DNA of 64,000 bases from Erythrobacter sp. HL-111 (GTDB taxonomy: Bacteria; Pseudomonadota; Alphaproteobacteria; Sphingomonadales; Sphingomonadaceae), in contig NZ_LT629743.1 of assembly GCF_900105095.1 (NCBI RefSeq), positions 1,488,001-1,552,000 of the forward strand, given 5' to 3'. Numbering within the stretch: position 1 is the first letter of the stretch; every line of letters starts with the position of its first letter. The position numbers and the translations under genes are program-made. Positions 34,138-43,100 of the stretch are shown piece after piece. A model generated the notes under the pieces. The model did no database searches. It was not told the DNA's origin and worked only from the letters and a program-made list of their open reading frames with translations.

Positions 34138-36580
34138 GTCGGATCTGCTTGAAGTCGCCATTGTCGGATCGGGGCCTGCGGGGCTGAGCGCAGCGGCCCG
34201 CGCGGCGGCGCTCGGCATGAGCCACGTGCTGCTGGAAAAGGCCGACCACCTCTCCGACACCATCTTCAAGTACCAGAAGGGCAAGCACGTGATGGCGACG
34301 CCCGCCAATCTCGTGCTGCGGAGCGATTTCGATTTCGCCGCGGGCAAGCGCGAGACGATCCTGGGCACGTGGGACGAACAGGCCGCGAGCCAGGGCGTCA
34401 ATGTCAGGCTCAACGCCGAAGTCGCCGAAGTGACCGGCGAGAAGGGCGATTTCGCGCTGAGGCTCAAGGATGGCGGGACGGTGCGCGCCAAGGCGATCGT
34501 GCTCGCCATCGGGACACAGGGCAATCCCAACCGCCTGCGCTGCCCGGGCGCGGATTCGCCGATGATCCAGTACCAGCTCGACGATCCCGGCGAATATTAC
34601 GACGAACACATCACCGTCGTCGGATCGGGCGATGCCGGGATCGAGAACGCGCTCGGCCTCGCTGCCGACGACGCGCAGCGCAACGTGGTGACGATCCTCA
34701 ACCGCGGCGACAGCTTCGCCCGCGCGAAGAAGGACAACGTCGCCCTGCTCGAAGAGGCGGAGCGCGACGGGCGGATCATCGTCCGGCGCGAGACCCAGCC
34801 GGCGGAAGTGCGCGAAGGCGAGCTCGTGCTCGACACGCGCGACGGGCAGGAAACGATCCGCTGCGACCGCATCATCGCGCGCACCGGCTCGCAGCCGCCG
34901 CGCGGCTTCGTCGAGGCGATGGGGATCGAGTTCACCAGCGAGGACCGCGGCGCCTTCCCCCGGCTCTCCCCCGTGTTCGAGACGACCAAGCCCGGCATCC
35001 ACGTGATCGGGGCGCTCGCGGGGTATCCGCTGATCAAGCATTGCATGAACCAGGGCTACGACGTGATCGAGTTCCTGAACGGCAATCTCGACCTGAAGCC
35101 CGCGGACGAGCCGATCCTCGCCGAGAAATTCGCTTCGCTCCCCGGCGATCGCGACGTCGATCACTGGCTCGGCGTGTTCGGCGGCAATATCGAGCTGCTC
35201 GCCGACCTCTCGCCGCTGCAACTGCGCGAGCTGATGCTCGATTCGCGCTGCCATGCCTACGAACCGGGCGAGGTCATCTTCCGCCGCAACGCGCCAGGTT
35301 CCTCGATGTTCGCGATCGCGCAAGGCTCGGTCGCGGTCGAGGTCGATCCGAACGACCCGTCCGTCACCGTTCCGATCGGCCAAGGCGAGATCTTCGGCGA
35401 GGTCGGCCTCATTTCCGGTCGCCGGCGCGGAGCGACGATCCGCGCGGCGGAGCCGGTCGTCGCGCTCGAACTGTCGCGCACCGCCGCGCTGAAACTGATC
35501 GCGACCTCGCCCGGCGCGGCGCGCGCGGTGACGCGCATTTCGATCGAGCGGCAATTGCTCCAGATGTTCGGATCGGGCCTCACCAAGCAGGACGTCGCCC
35601 CGCTGGTCGACAGCGCCGAAGTGATCGAGGCGCGCGCGGGGCAGGTCATCATCGAGGAGGGGGCGCACGACAAGGACGTCTTCATCATCCGGCGCGGATC
35701 GATGATCGTCGAAAAGTCGATCGGCGGGCGGCAGGTCTTCCTCTCCTATCTCCCGGCGGGCAGCTATGTCGGGGAAATGGCCGCGATCGACGGTTCACCG
35801 CGCACGGCGACGGTCAAGGCCGCGATCAAGGCCGAGGTGATCCGCCTGCCGGGCGAAGGCTTCGTCAAGCTGCTCGACGACCATCCCGCCCTGCGCGAGT
35901 CCGCCTTGCGGGAAATGACGAAGCGGCGCGAAATCAACGCCTTCATCGAAAGCCGCAAGGACAGTTTCGGCGGCGCGGTCGACATGTATTCCGAGACCGC
36001 GCAGTTCCTCGTCGACCAGGGGCTGGGCGAAGCGACGGACGTGCTGCTGATCGACGAGACTTTGTGCATCGGCTGCGACAATTGCGAGAAGGCCTGCGCC
36101 GACGCGCACGAGGGGCTGTCGCGGCTCGACCGGGAGGCGGGGCGGACCTACGCGCACCTCCACGTGCCGACCTCGTGCCGCCACTGCGAACACCCGCACT
36201 GCATGGCCGACTGCCCGCCCAACGCGATCCACCGCGGGCCGGACGGCGAGGTCTTCATCGACGAGACCTGCATCGGCTGCGGCAATTGCCAGCGCAACTG
36301 CCCCTATGACGTGATCCGCATGGATCCCAAGCCGCCCAAGAAGCCCTCCTTCCTGCAATGGCTGCTGTTCGGCAGCGGGCCGGGTCCGGGCGAAGCCTCC
36401 TACGCCTGGCGCAAGCGGCACGGCGATCCGGAAGAGCCGAAACAGGCGATCAAGTGCGACATGTGTTCCGGCATCGACGGCGGCCCCGCCTGCGTGCGCG
36501 CCTGCCCGACGGGCGCCGCGATCCGCGTCTCGCCCGACAAGTTCCTGACCTATACCAAGCTCACCCAGGACATGGCGTAA
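34136..36580 (+). CDS. Cyclic-nucleotide-binding FAD/NAD(P) oxidoreductase with 4Fe-4S domain
   Basis: An 814-residue cytosolic protein. A flavin disulfide-reductase-like fold (1-315) has GSGPAG at 11-16 and a second GSGDAG near 167; no CxxC redox pair is seen. Two cyclic-nucleotide-binding domains follow (about 365-475 and 480-600). The second has the canonical GEMAAIDGSPRTATV phosphate cassette, the first a looser GEVGLISGRRRGATI. A C-terminal DmsB/NrfC-type ferredoxin (about 635-800) has four cysteine clusters, for example CIGCDNCEKAC and CIGCGNCQRNC. It likely moves electrons between NAD(P)H and the membrane cytochrome b encoded next, under cAMP or cGMP control. The TTG start is forced: an in-frame TAA lies at 34121. 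The stop and the next start overlap (TAATG). Confidence 0.85.
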   Translation: MSDLLEVAIVGSGPAGLSAAARAAALGMSHVLLEKADHLSDTIFKYQKGKHVMATPANLVLRSDFDFAAGKRETILGTWDEQAASQGVNVRLNAEVAEVTGEKGDFALRLKDGGTVRAKAIVLAIGTQGNPNRLRCPGADSPMIQYQLDDPGEYYDEHITVVGSGDAGIENALGLAADDAQRNVVTILNRGDSFARAKKDNVALLEEAERDGRIIVRRETQPAEVREGELVLDTRDGQETIRCDRIIARTGSQPPRGFVEAMGIEFTSEDRGAFPRLSPVFETTKPGIHVIGALAGYPLIKHCMNQGYDVIEFLNGNLDLKPADEPILAEKFASLPGDRDVDHWLGVFGGNIELLADLSPLQLRELMLDSRCHAYEPGEVIFRRNAPGSSMFAIAQGSVAVEVDPNDPSVTVPIGQGEIFGEVGLISGRRRGATIRAAEPVVALELSRTAALKLIATSPGAARAVTRISIERQLLQMFGSGLTKQDVAPLVDSAEVIEARAGQVIIEEGAHDKDVFIIRRGSMIVEKSIGGRQVFLSYLPAGSYVGEMAAIDGSPRTATVKAAIKAEVIRLPGEGFVKLLDDHPALRESALREMTKRREINAFIESRKDSFGGAVDMYSETAQFLVDQGLGEATDVLLIDETLCIGCDNCEKACADAHEGLSRLDREAGRTYAHLHVPTSCRHCEHPHCMADCPPNAIHRGPDGEVFIDETCIGCGNCQRNCPYDVIRMDPKPPKKPSFLQWLLFGSGPGPGEASYAWRKRHGDPEEPKQAIKCDMCSGIDGGPACVRACPTGAAIRVSPDKFLTYTKLTQDMA

Positions 36581-37485
36581 TGGCGACGAGGGTGACGGGG
36601 GCGCAGGAGGGGGCGCAGGGGGCGACCAACCGCTTTCGCCGCGACGAGAAGCGGCGCGATGCCGACCATGAAAGCTTCCTGCGGCACCGCAACTGGCGCT
36701 GGCTCAAGGTTGCGCTGCTGGTAAGCGCGGCAGCCATCCTCGGCTATGCGCTGATCGACCAGGAGCCGCGGCCCAACGGGGGGACGTGGTACGGCTACAC
36801 CCTGGGGACGGTGGGCCTCGTGCTGATCGTGTGGCTTTCGCTGCTGGGCGTCAGGAAACGCTACATCACGACCGGCAACTGGAGCCTCAAGGCGTGGACC
36901 AGCGCGCATGTCTGGCTGGGCCTGTCGCTCGTCGTGATCGGGACGCTGCACACGGGTTTCCAGGTCGGCTGGAACGTGCACACCCTCGCCTATGTCCTGA
37001 TGCTGCTGGTGATCGCGACCGGGATCTACGGCGTCCATGCCTATGCGACCCTGCCGCGGAGCCTTTCGGCCAATCGCGGCGAGATGACGCGCGCGCAGAT
37101 GCTCGAAAGCCTGACCGCGATCGACCGCCAGCTCGAATCCGCCGCGCAACCGCTCGGGCGGCGCGAATCCGACCTCGTCATCGCCGCGCTCGGACAGGAC
37201 GTGTTCCACGGCGGGGCATGGGGGCGGCTGACCGGGTCCTATCCGAACTGCGCCACGGCCAAGGCGATCCGGCAGATGCCTGCGGAGGCGAGCGGGGAAG
37301 CCGGGGCCGCGCTCGAGCGGGTCCACGGCCTTCTTGCCCGCCGGTCCGAACAGCTCGCCCGGATCCGACGCCACCTGCGGATCCGCGCCGCGCTCGAGAT
37401 CTGGCTCTTCATCCACGTGCCCGCGACGATCGCCCTGCTCGCCGCCCTGCTCGCGCATGTCGTGAGCGTGTTCTACTACTGGTGA
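36580..37485 (+). CDS. Five-helix b-type cytochrome membrane protein
   Basis: A 301-residue inner-membrane protein with helices at about 43-61, 72-91, 108-128, 134-152 and 275-299. Histidines H110, H124, H134, H153, H279 and H293 lie in or at the ends of the last three helices, a pattern fitting two b-type hemes as in cytochrome b561 or ferric-reductase-like proteins. A cytosolic or periplasmic segment of about 115 residues separates helices 4 and 5. I do not recognise a named family. Its start overlaps the oxidoreductase stop, and a decaheme cytochrome gene follows 10 bases later, so it probably carries electrons across the inner membrane between those two proteins. Heme binding is inferred from residue placement. 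Confidence 0.75.
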   Translation: MATRVTGAQEGAQGATNRFRRDEKRRDADHESFLRHRNWRWLKVALLVSAAAILGYALIDQEPRPNGGTWYGYTLGTVGLVLIVWLSLLGVRKRYITTGNWSLKAWTSAHVWLGLSLVVIGTLHTGFQVGWNVHTLAYVLMLLVIATGIYGVHAYATLPRSLSANRGEMTRAQMLESLTAIDRQLESAAQPLGRRESDLVIAALGQDVFHGGAWGRLTGSYPNCATAKAIRQMPAEASGEAGAALERVHGLLARRSEQLARIRRHLRIRAALEIWLFIHVPATIALLAALLAHVVSVFYYW

Positions 37486-37495
37486 GGCGGCGGGC

Positions 37496-39274
37496 ATGGC
37501 GTTCCTGATCCGCACGATCGACACGACCGCCGCCGGGCGCGAGATCGTGCGCGAGCGCGTGGCGCAAGAGGATCGCATCACCGTCGGGCGCGCGGCCGAG
37601 AACGCGATCCACCTGCCCGATCTCGCGGTCGAACAGAACCACGTGACGATCACCGCGCTCGGCCCCGATGCGCTGCGGGTCGAGGCGGTGGGCACGCTCG
37701 GCTTCGCGCTCGACGGCAGGACCACGCAGGGGGCGACGATCGACCCCGGCGCGGGCGCGGAAATCGCGCTCGGCTCGGCCCTGCTGGCGATCGCGCGCGA
37801 ACCCGACGGCCAAATCAGCATCACCATCCGCCAGGCCGAAAGCCGCGAGGGCGCGGGCGACGCGCTCGCCGGGTTCGAGCTGGCGAGCGCGCTGCCGGAC
37901 AAACGGACGATGAGCTGGGCTTTCGCGGGCGCGATCCTCGTCCTGCTGCTGTCGGTGCCGATCGTCACGCATCTCACCCGCACCCCGGTCGAAAACGATC
38001 CCGAAAGCGACGCGCCCGGACAGGTGATGTTCGACGCCGCGTGGTCCTCGGGCGAATTGTCGCTCGCCCATCACCAGCTCGAGGACAATTGCGAGGCGTG
38101 CCACGTCACGCCCTTTGTCAGCGTACAGGACGCAACCTGCCTCACCTGCCACGAGGAGCTTGGCGACCATGCGAAAATGCCGCGCCTTGCCGCCGGGATG
38201 CCGCCGCTGTCCACGGGCGATGCGATCCAGTGGAGTATTGCCGAAACGCTCGGCAAGGAAGGGCCGCTCGGCTGCGTCTCCTGCCACGCCGAGCACGAAG
38301 GCCCGGTCAGGCTCGAGCCGGCGAGCGAGCGGTTCTGCGCCGACTGCCACGGCGACCTCGACACGCGGCTGACCGATACGAGCCTCGGCAACGCGCATGA
38401 TTTCGGCGAGAAGCACCCGCAATTCCGCCCGACCTTCTTCACCCGGCTGGGCGCCCGGGAGCCGATGCGCGTCTCGCTCGCCCGCAACCCTGTCGAGCGC
38501 AGCGGGCTAAAGTTTCCGCACGATGTCCACCTCGACCGGCAGGGCGGCGCGGCGCGCATGGCCTTGAGCCTGCCGGGATACGGCGCGCCGCTCGACTGCG
38601 CCGACTGCCACGAAGAGGAGCCCGACGGGATCGGATTCGAACCGGTCGTGATGGAGGAGGCCTGCGAAAGCTGCCACAGCCTCGTCTTCGCGCGCACCGC
38701 CAGCGGCCTGCGCTCGCTGCGCCACGGCGATCTCGACGATTTCCGCGAGGACATGGCGATCCTCTCGCGCTCGCCCCGGCCCGATCTTGGCGGGGTGCGC
38801 CGGCGGCCCGGCCCTTTCGCGCGCGGCGGGGCCTATCACGCCGATTTCGGTCCCCCGGTGCGCTCGCTCGTCAGCGTCCACGACGCGCTCCAGCCCGGCG
38901 GGGTGTGCGGCGAATGCCACATCCGCACCACCACCGGGGGCAGGCCCGACCTCGTCCCGGTGAACCTGCCGGACCGTTTCCTGCGGCACGGCTTCTTCAG
39001 TCACAAGGCGCACGAGGACGAGAAATGCAGCGATTGCCACGATGCGGCGACCTCGAAGGCGGCGAGCGACCTCCTCATCCCCGACCTCGAAAGCTGCCGG
39101 GACTGCCACAAGGGCGCGGGCGCGGTGAAGACGCGCAAGATCGTGCCTTCCTCCTGCGCGATGTGCCACGGCTATCACACGCCGACCATGCCGTGGCGGC
39201 CGGAGGACCACCCCGAAACCCCGGAAATGCCGGTCGATAACCTCGCGGCAAGACTTGGAGGACCAAGACGATGA
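37496..39274 (+). CDS. FHA-domain decaheme cytochrome c, inner-membrane anchored
   Basis: A 592-residue protein. Residues 1-115 form an FHA-like domain, with G31-R32 conserved but the usual phosphothreonine-contacting Ser replaced (EQNH at 46-49). A transmembrane helix (140-160) follows. Ten CxxCH heme sites lie in the periplasmic part, the first at C199-H203 and the last CAMCH near the C-terminus. FHA domains bind phosphothreonine in the cytosol, so the protein would connect an intracellular signal or partner with a periplasmic heme wire. Spare histidines near the sites suit bis-His ligation. It follows the cytochrome b gene, and its stop overlaps the phosphodiesterase start (ATGA). The fusion is unusual, and the replaced Ser makes phosphopeptide binding uncertain. 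Confidence 0.85.
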   Translation: MAFLIRTIDTTAAGREIVRERVAQEDRITVGRAAENAIHLPDLAVEQNHVTITALGPDALRVEAVGTLGFALDGRTTQGATIDPGAGAEIALGSALLAIAREPDGQISITIRQAESREGAGDALAGFELASALPDKRTMSWAFAGAILVLLLSVPIVTHLTRTPVENDPESDAPGQVMFDAAWSSGELSLAHHQLEDNCEACHVTPFVSVQDATCLTCHEELGDHAKMPRLAAGMPPLSTGDAIQWSIAETLGKEGPLGCVSCHAEHEGPVRLEPASERFCADCHGDLDTRLTDTSLGNAHDFGEKHPQFRPTFFTRLGAREPMRVSLARNPVERSGLKFPHDVHLDRQGGAARMALSLPGYGAPLDCADCHEEEPDGIGFEPVVMEEACESCHSLVFARTASGLRSLRHGDLDDFREDMAILSRSPRPDLGGVRRRPGPFARGGAYHADFGPPVRSLVSVHDALQPGGVCGECHIRTTTGGRPDLVPVNLPDRFLRHGFFSHKAHEDEKCSDCHDAATSKAASDLLIPDLESCRDCHKGAGAVKTRKIVPSSCAMCHGYHTPTMPWRPEDHPETPEMPVDNLAARLGGPRR

Positions 39275-40155
39275 ACATGGCGGGGGAAAAGGAAGACGCG
39301 GGGGCCGCGATCATCGCGCAGGTGACCGACACGCATATCGGCTATGATCCGGGCGCGGGCGAAGCCGAATTCAACTACCTGCGGCTCATGGCGGTGATCG
39401 ATGCGCTGATCGCCCTGCCGAGCCGGCCCGACATGCTGATCCTGTCGGGCGACCTTGCCGACAGCGGCGATCCCGATTGCTATGCCCGGCTGAAAGCGGC
39501 GGTCGAACGCTGCCCCTTCCCGGTCTACCCGATGGCGGGCAACCACGACGACCGCGCCGAATTGCTGCGCGCCTTTCCGGGCCATGCCGACGCCAACGGC
39601 TTCGTCCAGTTCACCGCCGAGTGCGGCGGCCTGCGCGTGGTGTGCCTCGACAGCCTCGAGCAGGGCCGCCACGGCGGAGCCTTCTGCGAACGGCGCGCGG
39701 GCTGGCTCTCCGCCGAGCTCGAGGCGCATCCGCAAACCCCGACGCTGGTCTTCATCCATCACCCGCCGGTCGTCGCCGGGATCGACTGGATGGACCCGCG
39801 CCCGCACGAGGAATGGTTCCGCCGCTTCCACGACACGGTCGCGCCGCATCGCCAGGTCGTCGGGATTCGCTGCGGCCACCTCCACCGCCCGCTGCACGCC
39901 ATGGTCGGGCACATCCCGCTTTCGGTCACGCCCGCGGTCGCGCCGGCCGTGGCGCTCAACCTCAGCCCGCTCGATTTCGACCACGCGGACGCGCGCCCGA
40001 TCGTGACCGCCGAGCCGCCTTTCTACAGCCTCCACCGCTGGCACGAAGGTGCGCTGGTGACGCATTTCCAGCCGGTCGGTGACTGGCCGACGCTGGCGCG
40101 TTACGAGGACCGGCTCGTGCCGATGATGCAGGGGCTCGCCGCGGAGCGCGAATAG
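39271..40155 (+). CDS. CpdA-like class III cyclic-nucleotide phosphodiesterase
   Basis: A 294-residue cytosolic metallophosphoesterase. The two-metal motifs are all present: DTH (D20, H22), SGDLADSGD, GNHDD, FIHHPP and GHLHR. The order and length match CpdA (Icc) enzymes, which hydrolyse cAMP to AMP. Its start overlaps the stop of the FHA-decaheme gene, so it belongs to an operon whose first gene encodes a double cyclic-nucleotide-binding protein. Local removal of cAMP, setting the activity of the oxidoreductase, is an attractive inference. Some members of the family have other phosphodiester substrates. It converges on the next operon with only 13 bases between stops. Confidence 0.85.
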   Translation: MNMAGEKEDAGAAIIAQVTDTHIGYDPGAGEAEFNYLRLMAVIDALIALPSRPDMLILSGDLADSGDPDCYARLKAAVERCPFPVYPMAGNHDDRAELLRAFPGHADANGFVQFTAECGGLRVVCLDSLEQGRHGGAFCERRAGWLSAELEAHPQTPTLVFIHHPPVVAGIDWMDPRPHEEWFRRFHDTVAPHRQVVGIRCGHLHRPLHAMVGHIPLSVTPAVAPAVALNLSPLDFDHADARPIVTAEPPFYSLHRWHEGALVTHFQPVGDWPTLARYEDRLVPMMQGLAAERE

Positions 40156-40168
40156 CGCCCAGCCCGCT

Positions 40169-43100
40169 TTACCGTCCGCCCGCGCCCAGGCCCGGGATCA
40201 TCGCCGCCCCGCGGCGCTGCGGCCCAGCCTCGCGCCCGACCCAGCTGCCCATGTCGGCGGCATCGGAAACCTTCCACGGCACGCCCGAACGGGTCAGGAA
40301 CAACCGCTCCATCTCCGCCCGCGTGAAGGGCCGCGAGCCGAGGCGGCCGAACACCGCGATCTGCCCGCCCGTCTCGTCCACCGCGCGGTCCCGGTCGAGC
40401 CCCTTGGAAAGCGCGATCGCGGGCGAGGAGGTCTTCGCCCAGGCGATCAGCTCGGGCACCGGCGCGGGGCTGAACCCGTAGAAATTGCGCTGGCTGTCGG
40501 GGCTGGTGAGCTGGAGGACCTTCACCCCGTTCCGCCCGTCCGCGACATAGGCGAAGAGCGAGGCATTGGTCGAGGCGACGATCACGTCCTCGGCATCGTC
40601 GAGCGTGCCGCCCAGGGTCACCTTGCGGTAGACCTTGGGCGCGCGCGGGCGTTCGACATCGAGGATGACGAGCCCGTCCCGCTTCGCCGCGACATAGGCA
40701 TAGGTGCGCGCCACGTAGATGCGCCGCGCGTCCGCCAGCGGCACGGTCGCCTCGGGCACGGCGACCGGATCGCGCAGGGTGGTGACGTCGAACAGCTTCA
40801 CGCCTTCCGCATCGCTGACCCACAGGTAGCGAAACTGGATCGCGCTCGCCCGCGCATCGGGAAGCTCGCGCACGGCGGCGATCTTCGGCGCTTTCGGATC
40901 GGCGAGATCGACCACCACCAGCCCGCGCTTCGCGGTGATGTAGGCGACTTCGCCCGCAAGGTGGATGTGCCGCGCCCCGTCGAGCACGCCGCCCGGGTTC
41001 CACGCCTGCGACCCATCGGCGAAGGTCAGCCGTTCGAGCCGGTTGTTGCGGAAATCCCCGTCGGCCAGCGTGTTGACATCGACCAGCACCAGCCCCTCCA
41101 CCGCATCGGTGACGACGGCGTAATCGTAGACGGCCAGGAAGTCCTGCTCCTGGTTCATCTCGCGCATTCCGGGCGTGTTGCGATCGGGCGCGATCGGCTG
41201 GTTGGTGGCGAGCGCCATGCAGGTCGCGTTCGTCGTGCCGACGTGCGTGTCGTGGCCCAGCGCGGAAAAGGGCGCGGTCAGGATGCGTTCGGACACGCCC
41301 TTGTTCGCGATCGAGGCGACGTCATAGGCGCGGAAGCCCCCGCTGCCTTCGGCAACGAACATGTATTCGCCGCGCAGCTGGAGGCAGCCCACGCGGTCCC
41401 GCGTGCCTTCGTGGACGTTGACGAATTCCTCGAACGGTTTCGTCTCGCCCGAAAGGTTCGCGTCGAAGGTCTTGCCGCGCACCCAGTCCTTGAGCTCGCG
41501 GCCATTGTCCTCGACATGGGCGCGCCAGTAATCGGGATAGGCATAGCGGTGCAGGTAGGAGCCGAGCACGGCCTGCGGCTCGTCGTATTCGGTCACGCGG
41601 ATCGCGGTGAAGCCGTCTTCGAGCCCGGTCCAGGCGTGCATCCCGACGAAGTTCACGTAATTCGTGCCGAGCAGCAGGAGCTGTGCCATGATCGCGTTGT
41701 TGTCGTCCCTTTCGGACAGGTGGCAGTCGGAACAGGTCTTGGTCTCGGTCTTCCTTACCGTGTGCGGGAAATGCGGGGCGAAGGCCTGGCTCGAAAAGCC
41801 GATCGAGCTGATCGGCGGCTGCTGCACGTAGATCCGCTCGCGGTTGATGTTGGTCGAGGACAGGATCAGCGCGCTGGAGGAGCGCACGGGCGCGACCTGG
41901 CCGCCCTTGGTCGTCTGGTGCTTGCCGAGCTGGAACATCTGGTCGCGCGCGACCTGCGGGTTGTAGGTCGCGAAATTGCGCGTCTCGCCGCCTTCGTAGC
42001 GGTGCGACTTGGTCTTCCAGTTCGCCTCGATCGGCAGGTGGCAGCCGCCGCAGCTCGTCGTCCAGGACAGGTGGCAGGTGAAGCAGGCCATCTCGCCTTC
42101 GCGGTGCGCGCGGTCTTCGGCGGCGACACCGGTCCCGAATTCGAACCGCCCGGTCTCCGCGCCATAACGGCTCATCAGCTTGGCGCGCGCGGCCTTGGCG
42201 TTGAATTCGGGCGTTGCCGGATCGACCGAGTTCCGGACGAGGCTGACTTCCCATTCGAGCTTCGGATCGACGATCGAGCGCTGGATCAGCCGGCGCGCGC
42301 CGCCCTCGCCCTCGACCCATTCGAAGCGGCGCTTGCCATCGGGATTGCGGAGCAGCGCGAGGTCGTGACCCCCGGGCGGAGCGGCCGGGCCGCTGGTCCT
42401 GAGGGTCGGATAGGCATCGGCGGTGCCATGGCAGTCCTTGCAGCCGATCTCGATCGCATTGGCGACCTCTCCGTAGATGAGGCCGTTGCCGTGGCTGTCC
42501 TGTTCGAAATGGCAATCGGCGCATTGCATCCCCTTTTCGGCGTGGATGCTCATCAGGTGTACTGCCTTGCCCGGGTTGGTGCCCGGCTCGACGAACTTGC
42601 CCTCGCCCTTGCGGCGCCATTTCTCGGGGTCGTCGGGGTCGATGATGTTGCCGTCGGCGTCGAGCAGGTTGCCGTAACGGTCGCGCTTGAAGACCGCGCG
42701 GAAGTTCCAGCCGTGGCCGTGATAGTCGGCGAACTGCGTGTCCTTCAATTCGGGGTTGAGGTCGTAGACGTTGCGGAGGAAATCGAGGTCGGCCCAATTG
42801 CCTTTCGGTGCCGCGCCTTCAGGGTTGCGGTCGAGCACGGCGCGCACCTCGTCGGCGGTGGGGTATTTCTGCTGCGCGGGCCACATGTGCGGCGCGTCGC
42901 TTTCGTAATCCCACATCGTGTAGCCGAGATAGGAATTCAGGAAGATGTTGGGCTGGTGCATGTGGCAGTTCATGCACTGGCTCGTCGGGATCGCCCGGGT
43001 GAAGACGTGCTGGAGCGGGTGGCCCTTCTCCTTCGGCCTGCCGTCGGGGGTGAGCAGCCCGTCCTCGCCGTTCTTCCGGCCGGGGCCGGCGCCGAGCGCG

